Below are positions 5,799-11,249 of a DNA stretch of 11,249 bases, in pieces. The notes beneath the pieces are model-generated. The model searched no databases and was not told the DNA's origin. It was given only the letters and a program-made list of their open reading frames with translations. Within the stretch, counting starts at the first letter, position 1; each line of letters starts with the position of its first letter. The DNA comes from JAOUEE01 sp051011595 (lineage in GTDB: Bacteria; Actinomycetota; Acidimicrobiia; Acidimicrobiales; SHLQ01). The stretch covers positions 1 to 11,249 of the forward strand of contig JBPCTQ010000289.1 in NCBI GenBank assembly GCA_051011595.1. Direction: 5' to 3'. The position numbers and the translations under genes were made by a program.

Positions 5799-6662
5799 TC
5801 AGCCGGCGGAGTCGACGAACCGGACCTCGTACAGGGTGGGCCAGTTCTTCCCAGTGATCCAGAACGTCTCGGTCTCGGCATCGTAGGCAATGCCGTTGAG
5901 TACCGACTCGGGGTCGTCGGACCGGAACAGGCCCGAGGCGTCGACCACGCTGTGCACCTCGCCGGTGTCGGGGTCGATCCCCACGATGATGTCCTGCTTC
6001 CACACGTTGGCCCACACCGTGCCGGCGACACACTCCAGTTCGTTCAGCTGGTCGAGTGGTGCCCCATCGAGGGTGACGTCGACAGTGGCGACGGCCGCGA
6101 ACGTCGAGACCTCCCGCAAGGTGAGTGCGTCCGTGCCATTGGACATCACCAGCCCGTCGTCGAGCTGACACAGTCCCCACCCCTCGCCCTCGTAGCCGAA
6201 CTGGCCCACTTCGTCGAGGGTGGTGGTGTCATAGACCAGGGCCGTGCCGGCTTCGAAGGTGAGCTGGATGAGTTGGTCGCCCACGAGCTCGAGGCCCTCA
6301 CCGAACAGGGTCGGGTCGAGATCGGTACGGCGAACCGCCGATCCGTCGGCCGCCAGCTCCTGCACCGACGACTGACCCCGGAGGCCGGTGCTCTCGTAGA
6401 AGCCGTCATCGATGCGGACCAGACCCTGGGTGAACGACGCGGTGTCGTGAGGGATGGTGCTGACCACCTCGACCGACAGTTCGGCGACGCCGGGAGGCCG
6501 GGCTGTTGTCGGGGTCACAGTTGTCGGGGTCACCGATGCCGGGGTCACTGTCGTGGGCCCTGAGCTCGCGGTCACCGAAGTCGGGGTCACCGATGGCGCA
6601 GTGTCCGAGCCGCAGGCAACGGCGGCCATCACCCCGACGAGCAGCACCACCAGACGTCTCAC
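5799..6662 (-). CDS. Glutaminyl-peptide cyclotransferase (glutamine cyclotransferase), secreted lipoprotein
   Basis: This 287-aa protein belongs to the beta-propeller type glutamine cyclotransferases (plant/bacterial QC), which convert N-terminal Gln to pyroglutamate. Signature stretches are ASFTQGL at 75-81, FYESTGLRGQSSVQ at 88-101, GEGLEL, GEGWGLC at 159-165, LNELECVAGTVWANVW at 206-221 with DIIVGIDPDTG, and LNGIAYDAETETFWITGKNWP. The N-terminus is a lipoprotein signal: RR, a hydrophobic core (LVVLLVGVMAAV) and Cys17 after AVA. A Thr/Val/Pro spacer at 24-58 links the lipid anchor to the enzyme, placing it outside the membrane. I chose GTG at 6662 because it puts the signal at the N-terminus; ATG at 6722 is in frame and would add 20 residues. 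Neither has a clear Shine-Dalgarno. The stop abuts the convergent gene. Confidence 0.92.
   Translation of the reverse strand: MRRLVVLLVGVMAAVACGSDTAPSVTPTSVTASSGPTTVTPASVTPTTVTPTTARPPGVAELSVEVVSTIPHDTASFTQGLVRIDDGFYESTGLRGQSSVQELAADGSAVRRTDLDPTLFGEGLELVGDQLIQLTFEAGTALVYDTTTLDEVGQFGYEGEGWGLCQLDDGLVMSNGTDALTLREVSTFAAVATVDVTLDGAPLDQLNELECVAGTVWANVWKQDIIVGIDPDTGEVHSVVDASGLFRSDDPESVLNGIAYDAETETFWITGKNWPTLYEVRFVDSAG
6504..6597. repeat. 15-bp-period degenerate tandem repeat encoding VTPxx units
   Basis: The core GGGGTCAC occurs at 6511, 6526 and 6541 (15 bp apart) and again at 6583, with a partial copy near 6569. On the minus strand these encode the pentapeptide units VTPAS, VTPTT, VTPTT and an earlier VTPTS in the linker of the cyclotransferase lipoprotein. 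The arrangement suggests growth of the linker by slippage. Confidence 0.8.
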
Positions 6663-6757
6663 GCACAGAGTCTGGCCGGAACCGCCGGCGTGGTGGTGTC
6701 GACCGGCGAGTTGAGTCACCATTGAAGTCGAGGCCGCGGATCGCCGATCAACAGGAC

Positions 6758-6973
6758 ATGAGTGTGCCCACGATCGATCTCATCACTCCCGAGCAGCGCC
6801 GACGGCTCAAACTCCTGCGCGTCGTGGCGCTGGTGGCCGCGGCACTTGTAGGAGCAGGTGTGGTGTTTGCGTTCACGGCGCACTGGGCCTTCGGGCTGGT
6901 GGCGCTCTTCTTGTGGGCGCCGGTCGTGCACCTCGTGGTGGTGCTGTTCGAAACGATCGTTCCGGGAGACTGA
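6758..6973 (+). CDS. Small two-helix membrane protein, unknown function
   Basis: This protein is 71 aa from ATG at 6758, or 69 from GTG at 6764. AGGA at 6753-6756 is only one base from the ATG but seven from the GTG, so GTG may be the real start. After a short polar N-terminus with a basic patch (PEQRRRLKLLR, 11-21) there are two hydrophobic helices, about 22-40 (VVALVAAALVGAGVVFAF) and 45-65 (FGLVALFLWAPVVHLVVVLF). No family recognised. It diverges from the cyclotransferase gene over 95 bp and converges with the SDR gene, leaving five bases between their stops. Confidence 0.7.
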   Translation: MSVPTIDLITPEQRRRLKLLRVVALVAAALVGAGVVFAFTAHWAFGLVALFLWAPVVHLVVVLFETIVPGD

Positions 6974-6978
6974 CCTCG

Positions 6979-7728
6979 TCAGGCCAACGTGGCGCCGTCG
7001 ACCCGCACGACCTCGCCGTTCACATGGGCTGCGTCGTCGGAGGCCAGGAAGGCAATGGTGGCCGCCACCGTTTCGGGACCGCGGAACTCATCGACCGGGC
7101 TGATGCGGTCGAGGAGCGAGAAATCGGCGTCGTCGGGTAGGCGCACGGTGGCCACCATCGGCGTGGTGATACCTCCCGGGGCGACCGCGTTGACTCGCAA
7201 CCCCTGACGGGCGTACTCGACGGCCAGGGTGTGGGTCATGGCGTGGATCCCACCCTTTGACGCGGCGTAGGGCAACATCCACGGGTGCCCTCCGAGCGCC
7301 GCCGTGGACGACGCCATCACGATGTTGCCGCCCACGGCGAGCAGGTGGGGGAGGGCCTCGCGGGTCATCAAGAAGGTGCCGGTGAGATTGATGTTGATCA
7401 CCCGTTGCCAATCGTCGAGCGCGACCTCGTGGCTATGGTCGCTGCGCAGGACGCCGGCCATGTTGATCAGGGTGTCGATGCGACCGAAGGTGTCGGCCAC
7501 CTCGGCCACGACTTCGTTCACCCGCTGCTCGTCGGCCACGTCGCAGATCCAGGTGGCTCCGGTGGCGCCGGCAGCCGCCACCGAGTCGGTTGTGGTGGCC
7601 AACCCGGTCTCGTCGAGATCGACGGCCGCCACCGTGGCCCCCTCGCGGGCCAATCGTTCGGCGGTGGCTTGTCCGATGCCGGAGGCGGCCCCGGTGATGA
7701 GCGCCACTCGATCCTCGAAACGGCGCAT
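6979..7728 (-). CDS. SDR family NAD(P)-dependent oxidoreductase
   Basis: This 249-aa classical SDR is distinct from the one at 4407. TGAASGIG is at 12-19, Asp37 after the second strand (AAVDLDE) suggests NAD, and NMAG at 89-92 replaces NNAG. Asn114 (INLTGT), Ser141 (MASSTAA), Tyr154 and Lys158 (YAASK) form the catalytic set with standard spacing. The C-terminal FLASDDAAHVNGEVVRVDG is typical. The substrate is not assignable. AGGAGG four bases before the ATG is the strongest Shine-Dalgarno in this cluster. It is the last gene of a same-strand run, 12 bp after the VanZ-like gene, and shares its likely transcript with a thioesterase, which would fit acyl or lipid metabolism (inference). Confidence 0.95.
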   Translation of the reverse strand: MRRFEDRVALITGAASGIGQATAERLAREGATVAAVDLDETGLATTTDSVAAAGATGATWICDVADEQRVNEVVAEVADTFGRIDTLINMAGVLRSDHSHEVALDDWQRVININLTGTFLMTREALPHLLAVGGNIVMASSTAALGGHPWMLPYAASKGGIHAMTHTLAVEYARQGLRVNAVAPGGITTPMVATVRLPDDADFSLLDRISPVDEFRGPETVAATIAFLASDDAAHVNGEVVRVDGATLA

Positions 7729-7732
7729 GGGA

Positions 7733-7738
7733 CCTCCT
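7733..7738 (-). promoter_or_regulatory. Shine-Dalgarno of the SDR gene at 7728
   Basis: A perfect AGGAGG on the minus strand, four bases before the ATG, lying two bases after the stop of the upstream VanZ-like gene. It fixes the start and suggests independent, efficient initiation within the cluster. Confidence 0.85.
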
Positions 7739-7740
7739 GA

Positions 7741-8196
7741 TCAACCGTCGGCTGGGTGAGCGGGTGATGGTAGTGGCCAGATCAACTCGATGGCCACGAC
7801 GAGGGTGAGGCCGACCATGATTCCCAGCCCGTTGGCCGCGGCATCGAGCAGGGACAGGGAGCGGCGAGCCGTGACCAGGGCCTGGAGCACCTCGAGCAGC
7901 AGCGACGACACGAAGAGGGTGGCCGCGATGCGATCGGCGCGGTAGCGGTGGCGCAGGGCCAGACCCAACAGCACCATGCCCCCTCCCCACAGCACCAGGT
8001 GGCCGATCTCGTCGGCCGTCCAGGGGATGGTCTGGCGATCGAGGTCGATGGCGAAGGCCACCTCTACTCGGTGCCAGACCTCCTCTAGACCACTGGACAC
8101 CTGCTTCCACACCGACGGTGCCCGGTCGCTCAGGCTGAGCACGATGGCACCCATCCCGAACAGTGCGGCGATGAGGATGCTGCGCCGAGAAGTCAT
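7741..8196 (-). CDS. VanZ-like membrane protein
   Basis: This is a 151-aa protein from ATG at 8196. Hydrophobic segments are at about 7-22, 64-82, 88-105 and 120-140, with a periplasmic-like amphipathic stretch between the first two. It carries the sparse VanZ-family pattern: ADEIGH at 61-66, LLEVLQ at 100-105 (Glu and Gln), ARRSLSLLD at 110-118 and NGLG at 122-125. VanZ proteins confer low-level teicoplanin resistance in one context, but most members have no known role; the label marks fold similarity, not resistance. An upstream extension of the frame to 8451 is rejected because it would run through the thioesterase gene. It begins 25 bp after the thioesterase stop and ends 12 bp before the SDR gene. 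Confidence 0.8.
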   Translation of the reverse strand: MTSRRSILIAALFGMGAIVLSLSDRAPSVWKQVSSGLEEVWHRVEVAFAIDLDRQTIPWTADEIGHLVLWGGGMVLLGLALRHRYRADRIAATLFVSSLLLEVLQALVTARRSLSLLDAAANGLGIMVGLTLVVAIELIWPLPSPAHPADG

Positions 8197-8221
8197 GGCC
8201 GCAGCGTAGGGGTCGGTTCGC

Positions 8222-9052
8222 TCAGCCCAGGGTCGCCACCAACACCATCCCGACGGCGAGCAGTGTGTCGTCGGCGCCGGTATCGACCACCTCGACTCGC
8301 ACTGTGGCTCCGTGGTCGTCGGCCCTGAGCACGGTGGTGGAGGTGCGGGCCGGTCCGGTTCGGGCCTGGGCCAGGTAGTGCACCTCGAGTCCATGGCCGG
8401 CGACCGATTGCCCGAGCAGGTGCGTGGCGCGATGACGAGCTGCCTCCTCACAGAGCAGCCCCACCACCCCTCCGTTGATGGTGCCGAAGCTGTTGCGGGC
8501 GTAGTCGTGGTGGGGCATTTCGATCTGGCCGGTGGAGGCGTCGATGACCGTGATGCCCAGGCGCTGTTCGATCGGCTCGTCGAGCGGACGGGCGCCGGCC
8601 ATGGTGGTCGGGCCCGAGCGGGTGTCGGACTCGATCGTGGCCGTGGTGGCCGATCCGGGGATGCGGGTGAACGTGATCAGGCCTTGGCCCAACGGCGTGC
8701 CCGTGATGTCGCCCGGGTAGACGTCGGCGCCCATGACCACCAGGTTCTTGCCGACCCGGACCGGGGCGACATCGATGACCACCGGCCCGAGCGGCATCGG
8801 TCGGCCGTGGTAGGTGAGATCGACGGTGGCGATCCAGTCGGGCTGAACGGCTTCGATGGCAGTGGAGGCGCCGCTCACGTCGAGCAGGATGGCAAGGACT
8901 CCCAGGCCCAGGTGATCCGACCCCTGCGACAGCAGCGAGGTGGCGCGAGCCCGGACGATGGTGTGTGCGCCGGTTCGTTCCGTGGTGAACGCGAGGTCGC
9001 GCAACACATGGGGATCGGGCGGGTATCCGCTGGCCTGGTCGGACACGGCCAT
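8222..9052 (-). CDS. Double-hotdog acyl-CoA thioesterase-like protein (PaaI/4HBT type)
   Basis: This 276-aa protein has two tandem hotdog-like halves. The first, about 25-130, has HLGLGVLAILLDVSGAS (Asp58), then DWIATVDLTYHGRPMPLGPVV and a final strand GQGLITFTR. The second, about 160-276, has YARNSFGTINGGVVGLLCEEAA, where NGG stands in the place of the HGG of PaaI-type thioesterases and Glu202/203 follows, then HGLEVHYLAQARTGP and a last strand TLLAVGMVLVATL. The family usually hydrolyses acyl-CoA thioesters; duplication gives a double-hotdog monomer. The HGG-to-NGG change leaves the activity uncertain. The ATG overlaps the stop of the upstream gene (TGATG), and GAGG seven bases upstream acts as Shine-Dalgarno, so translation is probably coupled. 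Confidence 0.85.
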   Translation of the reverse strand: MAVSDQASGYPPDPHVLRDLAFTTERTGAHTIVRARATSLLSQGSDHLGLGVLAILLDVSGASTAIEAVQPDWIATVDLTYHGRPMPLGPVVIDVAPVRVGKNLVVMGADVYPGDITGTPLGQGLITFTRIPGSATTATIESDTRSGPTTMAGARPLDEPIEQRLGITVIDASTGQIEMPHHDYARNSFGTINGGVVGLLCEEAARHRATHLLGQSVAGHGLEVHYLAQARTGPARTSTTVLRADDHGATVRVEVVDTGADDTLLAVGMVLVATLG

Positions 9053-9648
9053 CACCGGCCCTCTTCGTCGGCCAGCTCCTCGGCGATGGTGTCCTCGAGG
9101 TCGTCGAACTCGTCGGGCGGGATGATGGGGGGCCCGGGGATCACCGTTCCGGGGCACAGGAACGACACGTTCACTCGAGTGGCTTCGACCCCGGGTGGCT
9201 CGCGGGTGGCCAACTGCCGGTACCGGTCAGCCGTGGGTCCTCGCAGCAACGTGAGCGGGTCGTAGTTGCCCGGTTCGGCGATGTCGTTGTAGTCCTCGTA
9301 GTAGGCGAGGGCGGCGGCGTACTCGGCGCGGATGTCGCCCACGCTGGCGTCGTAGGCCGCCTGATAGAACGTCTCGGCCAGCTGCGCCACCTTGCCCGGC
9401 CACAGGAACGCCTCGGACTGGGCCCCGGACACGAAGGTGAGCGCCGCATCACAGAGTGCGACCGTCGGACGGATGTCGTCGCGCGGGTCGATGGTGGTGG
9501 TGGTTGTGGTCTCGGTGCTCGCCGGCGGGGCGAATGTGCTGGTTCCGAGGGTCTCGCCGGTGCGGTCGAGGAGAACCACGAACGACACGGCGATGGCGGC
9601 CCCGACGGCCAGGAGGGCCAGTGCCCCGCGGATCTCGCTCCATATCAT
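9052..9648 (-). CDS. Membrane-anchored extracytoplasmic hypothetical protein
   Basis: The 198-aa product starts at ATG 9648, with a GGAG only two bases upstream. Residues 7-27 (RGALALLAVGAAIAVSFVVLL) form a single N-terminal membrane helix without a lipobox. A Thr-rich linker (TETTTTTT, 45-52) follows, then a mostly helical domain with Cys66 and Cys165 that could form a disulfide, Tyr/Glu/Asp-rich helices (FYQAAYDASVGDIRAEYAAAL), and an acidic Pro-rich tail. The layout (anchor, Thr linker, outside domain) parallels the cyclotransferase lipoprotein. I recognise no family. It sits 32 bp after hsp20 and overlaps the thioesterase gene by one base, so it is the second gene of the cluster. Confidence 0.8.
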   Translation of the reverse strand: MIWSEIRGALALLAVGAAIAVSFVVLLDRTGETLGTSTFAPPASTETTTTTTIDPRDDIRPTVALCDAALTFVSGAQSEAFLWPGKVAQLAETFYQAAYDASVGDIRAEYAAALAYYEDYNDIAEPGNYDPLTLLRGPTADRYRQLATREPPGVEATRVNVSFLCPGTVIPGPPIIPPDEFDDLEDTIAEELADEEGR

Positions 9649-9680
9649 TGCTCCGACATGGTACGGACCCGCTGGGGTGG

Positions 9681-10070
9681 TCAGGCCGCGCCGGCGCCGA
9701 TCTCTACCCGGCGAGGAGCAGCCGATGCTCGCACCGGGATGGTGATGCGCAACACACCGTCGACATAGTCGGCGCGCAGGGCATCGGCGTCGAGCTCGTC
9801 GGCGAGGTGCAGCTGACGGTGCAACGAACCGAATCGGCGCTCACTGATCAGCGCGGTGTCGTCGTCGCCGGAGGGGTTGTGGCGTTCGGCTCGGATGGTG
9901 AGGCGTCGGTCGTCGACGCTGACGTCGATGTCGTCGCGGGCGACGCCGGGCAGATCGACGTGGACCTCCACCTCGTCGTCACGGCGCACCGCATCGAGCG
10001 GCAGTGTCGGCCGTCCGACCGGTCGGAAGAATCGGTCGAACTCGGCAAGGGGATCGGTGGTGCGGAACAT
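9681..10070 (-). CDS. Small heat-shock protein, Hsp20/alpha-crystallin family
   Basis: This is a 129-aa Hsp20, an ATP-independent holdase that binds unfolding proteins. After a short Phe-rich N-terminus (EFDRFFRPV) comes the alpha-crystallin domain: DEVEVHVDLPGVARDDIDVSV at about 32-52, RRLTIRAER, a loop GDDDTALISERRFGSLHRQLHL, and the signature ADYVDGVLRITIPV at 100-113. The C-terminal VEI at 122-124 is the I/V-x-I motif used in oligomer assembly. GAGGAGG five bases before the ATG is a strong Shine-Dalgarno. A perfect HAIR operator lies 100 bp upstream, so HspR repression with heat induction is expected. It heads a same-strand run of five genes. Confidence 0.96.
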   Translation of the reverse strand: MFRTTDPLAEFDRFFRPVGRPTLPLDAVRRDDEVEVHVDLPGVARDDIDVSVDDRRLTIRAERHNPSGDDDTALISERRFGSLHRQLHLADELDADALRADYVDGVLRITIPVRASAAPRRVEIGAGAA

Positions 10071-10084
10071 GGCCGCCTCCTCGT

Positions 10085-10119
10085 GGGGTGGGGTGTTCTT
10101 TTTCTTGGGGGTGGGTGGG
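10085..10119 (+). other. G-tract cluster, potential G-quadruplex
   Basis: Plus-strand runs GGGG (10085-10088), GGGG (10090-10093), GGGGG (10107-10111), GGG (10113-10115) and GGG (10117-10119) are separated by loops of 1, 13, 1 and 1 bases. The same segment is the hsp20 5' leader on the minus strand, where it gives an RNA with long C runs, an AAGAAAAAGAA block and very few Gs. Confidence 0.45.
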
Positions 10120-10156
10120 TTGTGGCCCCGAAGGCGCAGCTTGCGGGGTAACCGTC

Positions 10157-10162
10157 AGAATA
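10157..10162 (-). promoter_or_regulatory. Putative -10 box of the hsp20 promoter
   Basis: TATTCT on the minus strand matches five of six bases of the TATAAT-type -10 allowing for T at the fourth-to-fifth positions being variable in actinobacteria. It lies eight bases downstream of the HAIR operator, which would then cover the -35 region. It predicts an mRNA leader of about 80 bases. No good -35 hexamer is seen. Confidence 0.4.
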
Positions 10163-10170
10163 GCAGTTAA

Positions 10171-10191
10171 CTTGAGTCATTTGCACTCAAG
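10171..10191 (-). promoter_or_regulatory. HAIR operator (HspR-associated inverted repeat)
   Basis: The sequence is CTTGAGT, seven bases, ACTCAAG, a perfect inverted repeat that equals the HAIR consensus at all 14 defined positions. HspR, a MerR-like heat-shock repressor of actinobacteria, binds this element upstream of dnaK, clpB and, in mycobacteria, an hsp20 (acr2). Here it lies 100 bp upstream of hsp20. It is also 174 bp upstream of pckA on the other strand. Confidence 0.93.
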
Positions 10192-10248
10192 AAAAGCGAA
10201 AGTTGTCACATCAGAGGTGGCCGGCGGTCGACTCGACGCAAACTGGTC

Positions 10249-10265
10249 GCCCGGTTGGGCCGGGC
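10249..10265 (+). other. GC hairpin in the pckA leader region
   Basis: GCCCGG, loop TTGGG and CCGGGC form a perfect six-pair stem about 100 bp before pckA. No T-run follows. Nearby is an 11-bp palindrome GTCGACTCGAC and a GCAAACT direct repeat (10238 and 10279). Whether any of these is functional is unknown. Confidence 0.3.
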
Positions 10266-10300
10266 TGCGGTCGGCACGGCAAACTCGGAGCATTCGACCT

Positions 10301-10366
10301 ATGGACAGCCCCGCATCGAGCCATCACGCTTGTGCGGTCGTTGCGTACGAAGGAAGACCACACTGA
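10301..10366 (+). CDS. Candidate 21-residue leader peptide overlapping pckA
   Basis: ATG at 10301 is preceded by GGAG with ten bases spacing and opens a 21-codon frame (MDSPASSHHACAVVAYEGRP, then H). Its TGA at 10364-10366 overlaps the pckA ATG as TGATG, the arrangement used for translational coupling. It holds a His-His pair and no repeated run of one amino acid that would suggest classical attenuation. It is too short for coding statistics, so this may be chance. Confidence 0.3.
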   Translation: MDSPASSHHACAVVAYEGRPH

Positions 10367-11249
10367 TGACCGTTGCCGAAGAGTTGGAGGCCGCCTTCGG
10401 TCTCACCACCGTCACGCTCAGGTCCGGCTTGAGCCAGGACGAGTTGTTCGCGGCGGCCATCGCCAACGATCGCGGTCGGGTGGCCATGGATGGCCCCGAC
10501 GATGAACAAAAGGCCTTCGCCACGTCGCTCGGTGTCGACGGGCCACTGGTGTTCTACAGCGACCCTTCGTGTACGGGCCGCCCGGTGCAGGACACCTTCG
10601 CGGTCGCTCGCCCCGCCTTCATCGACGATGTGTGGTGGAAGTCGGGTTTCAAACAATTCGATCCCGATGCCTTCGATGCGTTGTTGCCGCGGGTCGTGGC
10701 TCACCTCAACGAACGCCAGTCCACCCTCTACAACACCGACGTCTTCTGTGGCTGGGACCCCGAGTTTGCCGAGCCCTACCGGTTCGTCGGCGAGTTCGCC
10801 ACCCACGCCTACTTCTGCAACATCATGTTCCCGAAGGATGTGCGCGACGACGCCGATCGGGCCGAGAAGGGGTGGACCCTCATCAACGTGCCGTCGTTCC
10901 GGTGCGACCCCGAACGCGACGGCACCGTGTCGGACCGGGCCGTGATCATCGATCTCGAGAATCGGGTCGGCCTGGTTCTCGGTCGGGCCGACTACTGCGG
11001 GGTGAACAAGAAGACCATGTTCACCATCATGAACTTCGTGCTCCCGGCCAAGGGGCAGCTGTCGATGCACTGCTCGGCCAACGTGGGCAAGAGCAAGGAC
11101 AGTGCGATCTTGTTCGGGTTGTCGGGCACCGGGAAGACGACCCTGTCGGCCGATCCCAATCGTGAGCTCATCGGCGACGACGAACACGTGTGGACCGATG
11201 GTGGCGTGTCCAACTTCGAGGATGGGTGTTACGCCAAGCTCATCGACCT
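10366..11249 (+). CDS. pckA: Phosphoenolpyruvate carboxykinase (ATP), 3'-truncated by window edge
   Basis: This enzyme converts oxaloacetate plus ATP to PEP, CO2 and ADP, the first committed step of gluconeogenesis. About 294 of roughly 530 residues are visible. Key sites keep the Escherichia coli order with a shift of about three: Arg72 in TGRPVQD (substrate), Tyr210 and Lys215-Lys216 in DYCGVNKKTMF (substrate and metal), His235 in SMHCSANVG (Mn2+), Walker A GLSGTGKTTLS at 251-261 (Lys257), and LIGDDEH at 268-274 (Asp271/272, metal). The GGVSNFEDGCYAK stretch also matches. The ATP-type, not GTP-type, is shown by these motifs. The usual GRSPKDK around the arginine is replaced by CTGRPVQDTF, so this is a divergent member. 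AAGGAAG about ten bases before the ATG is a plausible Shine-Dalgarno. The end of the gene is beyond the window. Confidence 0.96.
   Translation, partial: MTVAEELEAAFGLTTVTLRSGLSQDELFAAAIANDRGRVAMDGPDDEQKAFATSLGVDGPLVFYSDPSCTGRPVQDTFAVARPAFIDDVWWKSGFKQFDPDAFDALLPRVVAHLNERQSTLYNTDVFCGWDPEFAEPYRFVGEFATHAYFCNIMFPKDVRDDADRAEKGWTLINVPSFRCDPERDGTVSDRAVIIDLENRVGLVLGRADYCGVNKKTMFTIMNFVLPAKGQLSMHCSANVGKSKDSAILFGLSGTGKTTLSADPNRELIGDDEHVWTDGGVSNFEDGCYAKLID

Larger units (their letters stand above)
10071..10365. other. Divergent control region between hsp20 and pckA
   Basis: These 295 bases hold, from left to right, the hsp20 Shine-Dalgarno (10076-10082), a G-tract cluster on the plus strand, a putative hsp20 -10 box, the HAIR operator, and on the pckA side a small GC hairpin and a candidate leader ORF. 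The 10150-10215 part is clearly richer in A+T than its surroundings, as expected of promoters. No confident pckA -35/-10 pair is visible. Confidence 0.7.

Noticed and set aside
8197..8451. In-frame N-terminal extension of the VanZ-like protein
   Set aside because: It would overlap the thioesterase gene by about 230 bases and is Pro/Arg/Trp-rich without a signal; the ATG at 8196 directly begins the hydrophobic segment.
8312..9265. 317-codon plus-strand frame
   Set aside because: Antisense to the double-hotdog gene and its upstream neighbour; no motif and shadow-like composition.
10324..11187. 287-codon minus-strand frame opposite pckA
   Set aside because: PckA motifs with correct spacing on the plus strand leave no doubt; this is a shadow.
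1..11249. CRISPR array, tRNA/rRNA, integrase or insertion sequence
   Set aside because: No regularly spaced repeats, no cloverleaf-like segment and no recombinase or transposase motif were seen on either strand.

Overview
The window is GC-rich, densely coding bacterial chromosome. I see no integrase, transposase, tRNA, rRNA or CRISPR array. GTG starts are common, many actinobacterial-type families are present, and a perfect HspR-type (HAIR) operator lies upstream of an Hsp20 gene. Together these suggest an actinobacterium. The mix of an ATP-dependent PEP carboxykinase, several SDRs and a glutaminyl cyclotransferase lipoprotein would fit Acidimicrobiia or a relative, but the class assignment is inference.

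Layout. (1) 2-2330, plus strand: the 3' part of an amino-DNA methyltransferase with an extra C-terminal domain, a 111-aa protein overlapping it by 10 bases, and a 335-aa protein carrying a VSCK motif that resembles a PD-(D/E)XK-type nuclease core. I read this as a possible compact restriction-modification or DNA-processing cassette. (2) 2349-3528: a DEDDy-type 3'-5' exonuclease (minus) whose first catalytic motif lies upstream of any standard start codon, divergent from a HIT hydrolase (plus). (3) 3529-4357: a DUF429 gene (minus) whose last codons are part of a 46-bp direct repeat with an orphan second copy. (4) 4407-5798: an SDR oxidoreductase and a two-helix membrane protein (plus). (5) 5799-6973: a glutaminyl-peptide cyclotransferase lipoprotein (minus) and a small two-helix membrane protein (plus).

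(6) 6979-10070, minus strand: five genes with gaps of 32 bp or less, read in the order hsp20, anchored hypothetical protein, double-hotdog thioesterase, VanZ-like membrane protein, SDR. The likely promoter carries the HAIR operator at 10171-10191, so heat-shock control may extend across the whole cluster. (7) 10301-11249, plus strand: a possible 21-codon leader ORF whose TGA overlaps the ATG of pckA (ATP-type PEP carboxykinase), which runs off the right edge.

Most of the window is housekeeping or peripheral metabolism. The less ordinary parts are the methyltransferase/nuclease-like cassette, the unusual exonuclease start, the duplicated DUF429 tail, the HAIR-controlled cluster and the pckA leader. 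No gene-free stretch exceeds 300 bases. The longest, 10071-10365, holds the hsp20/pckA control region.
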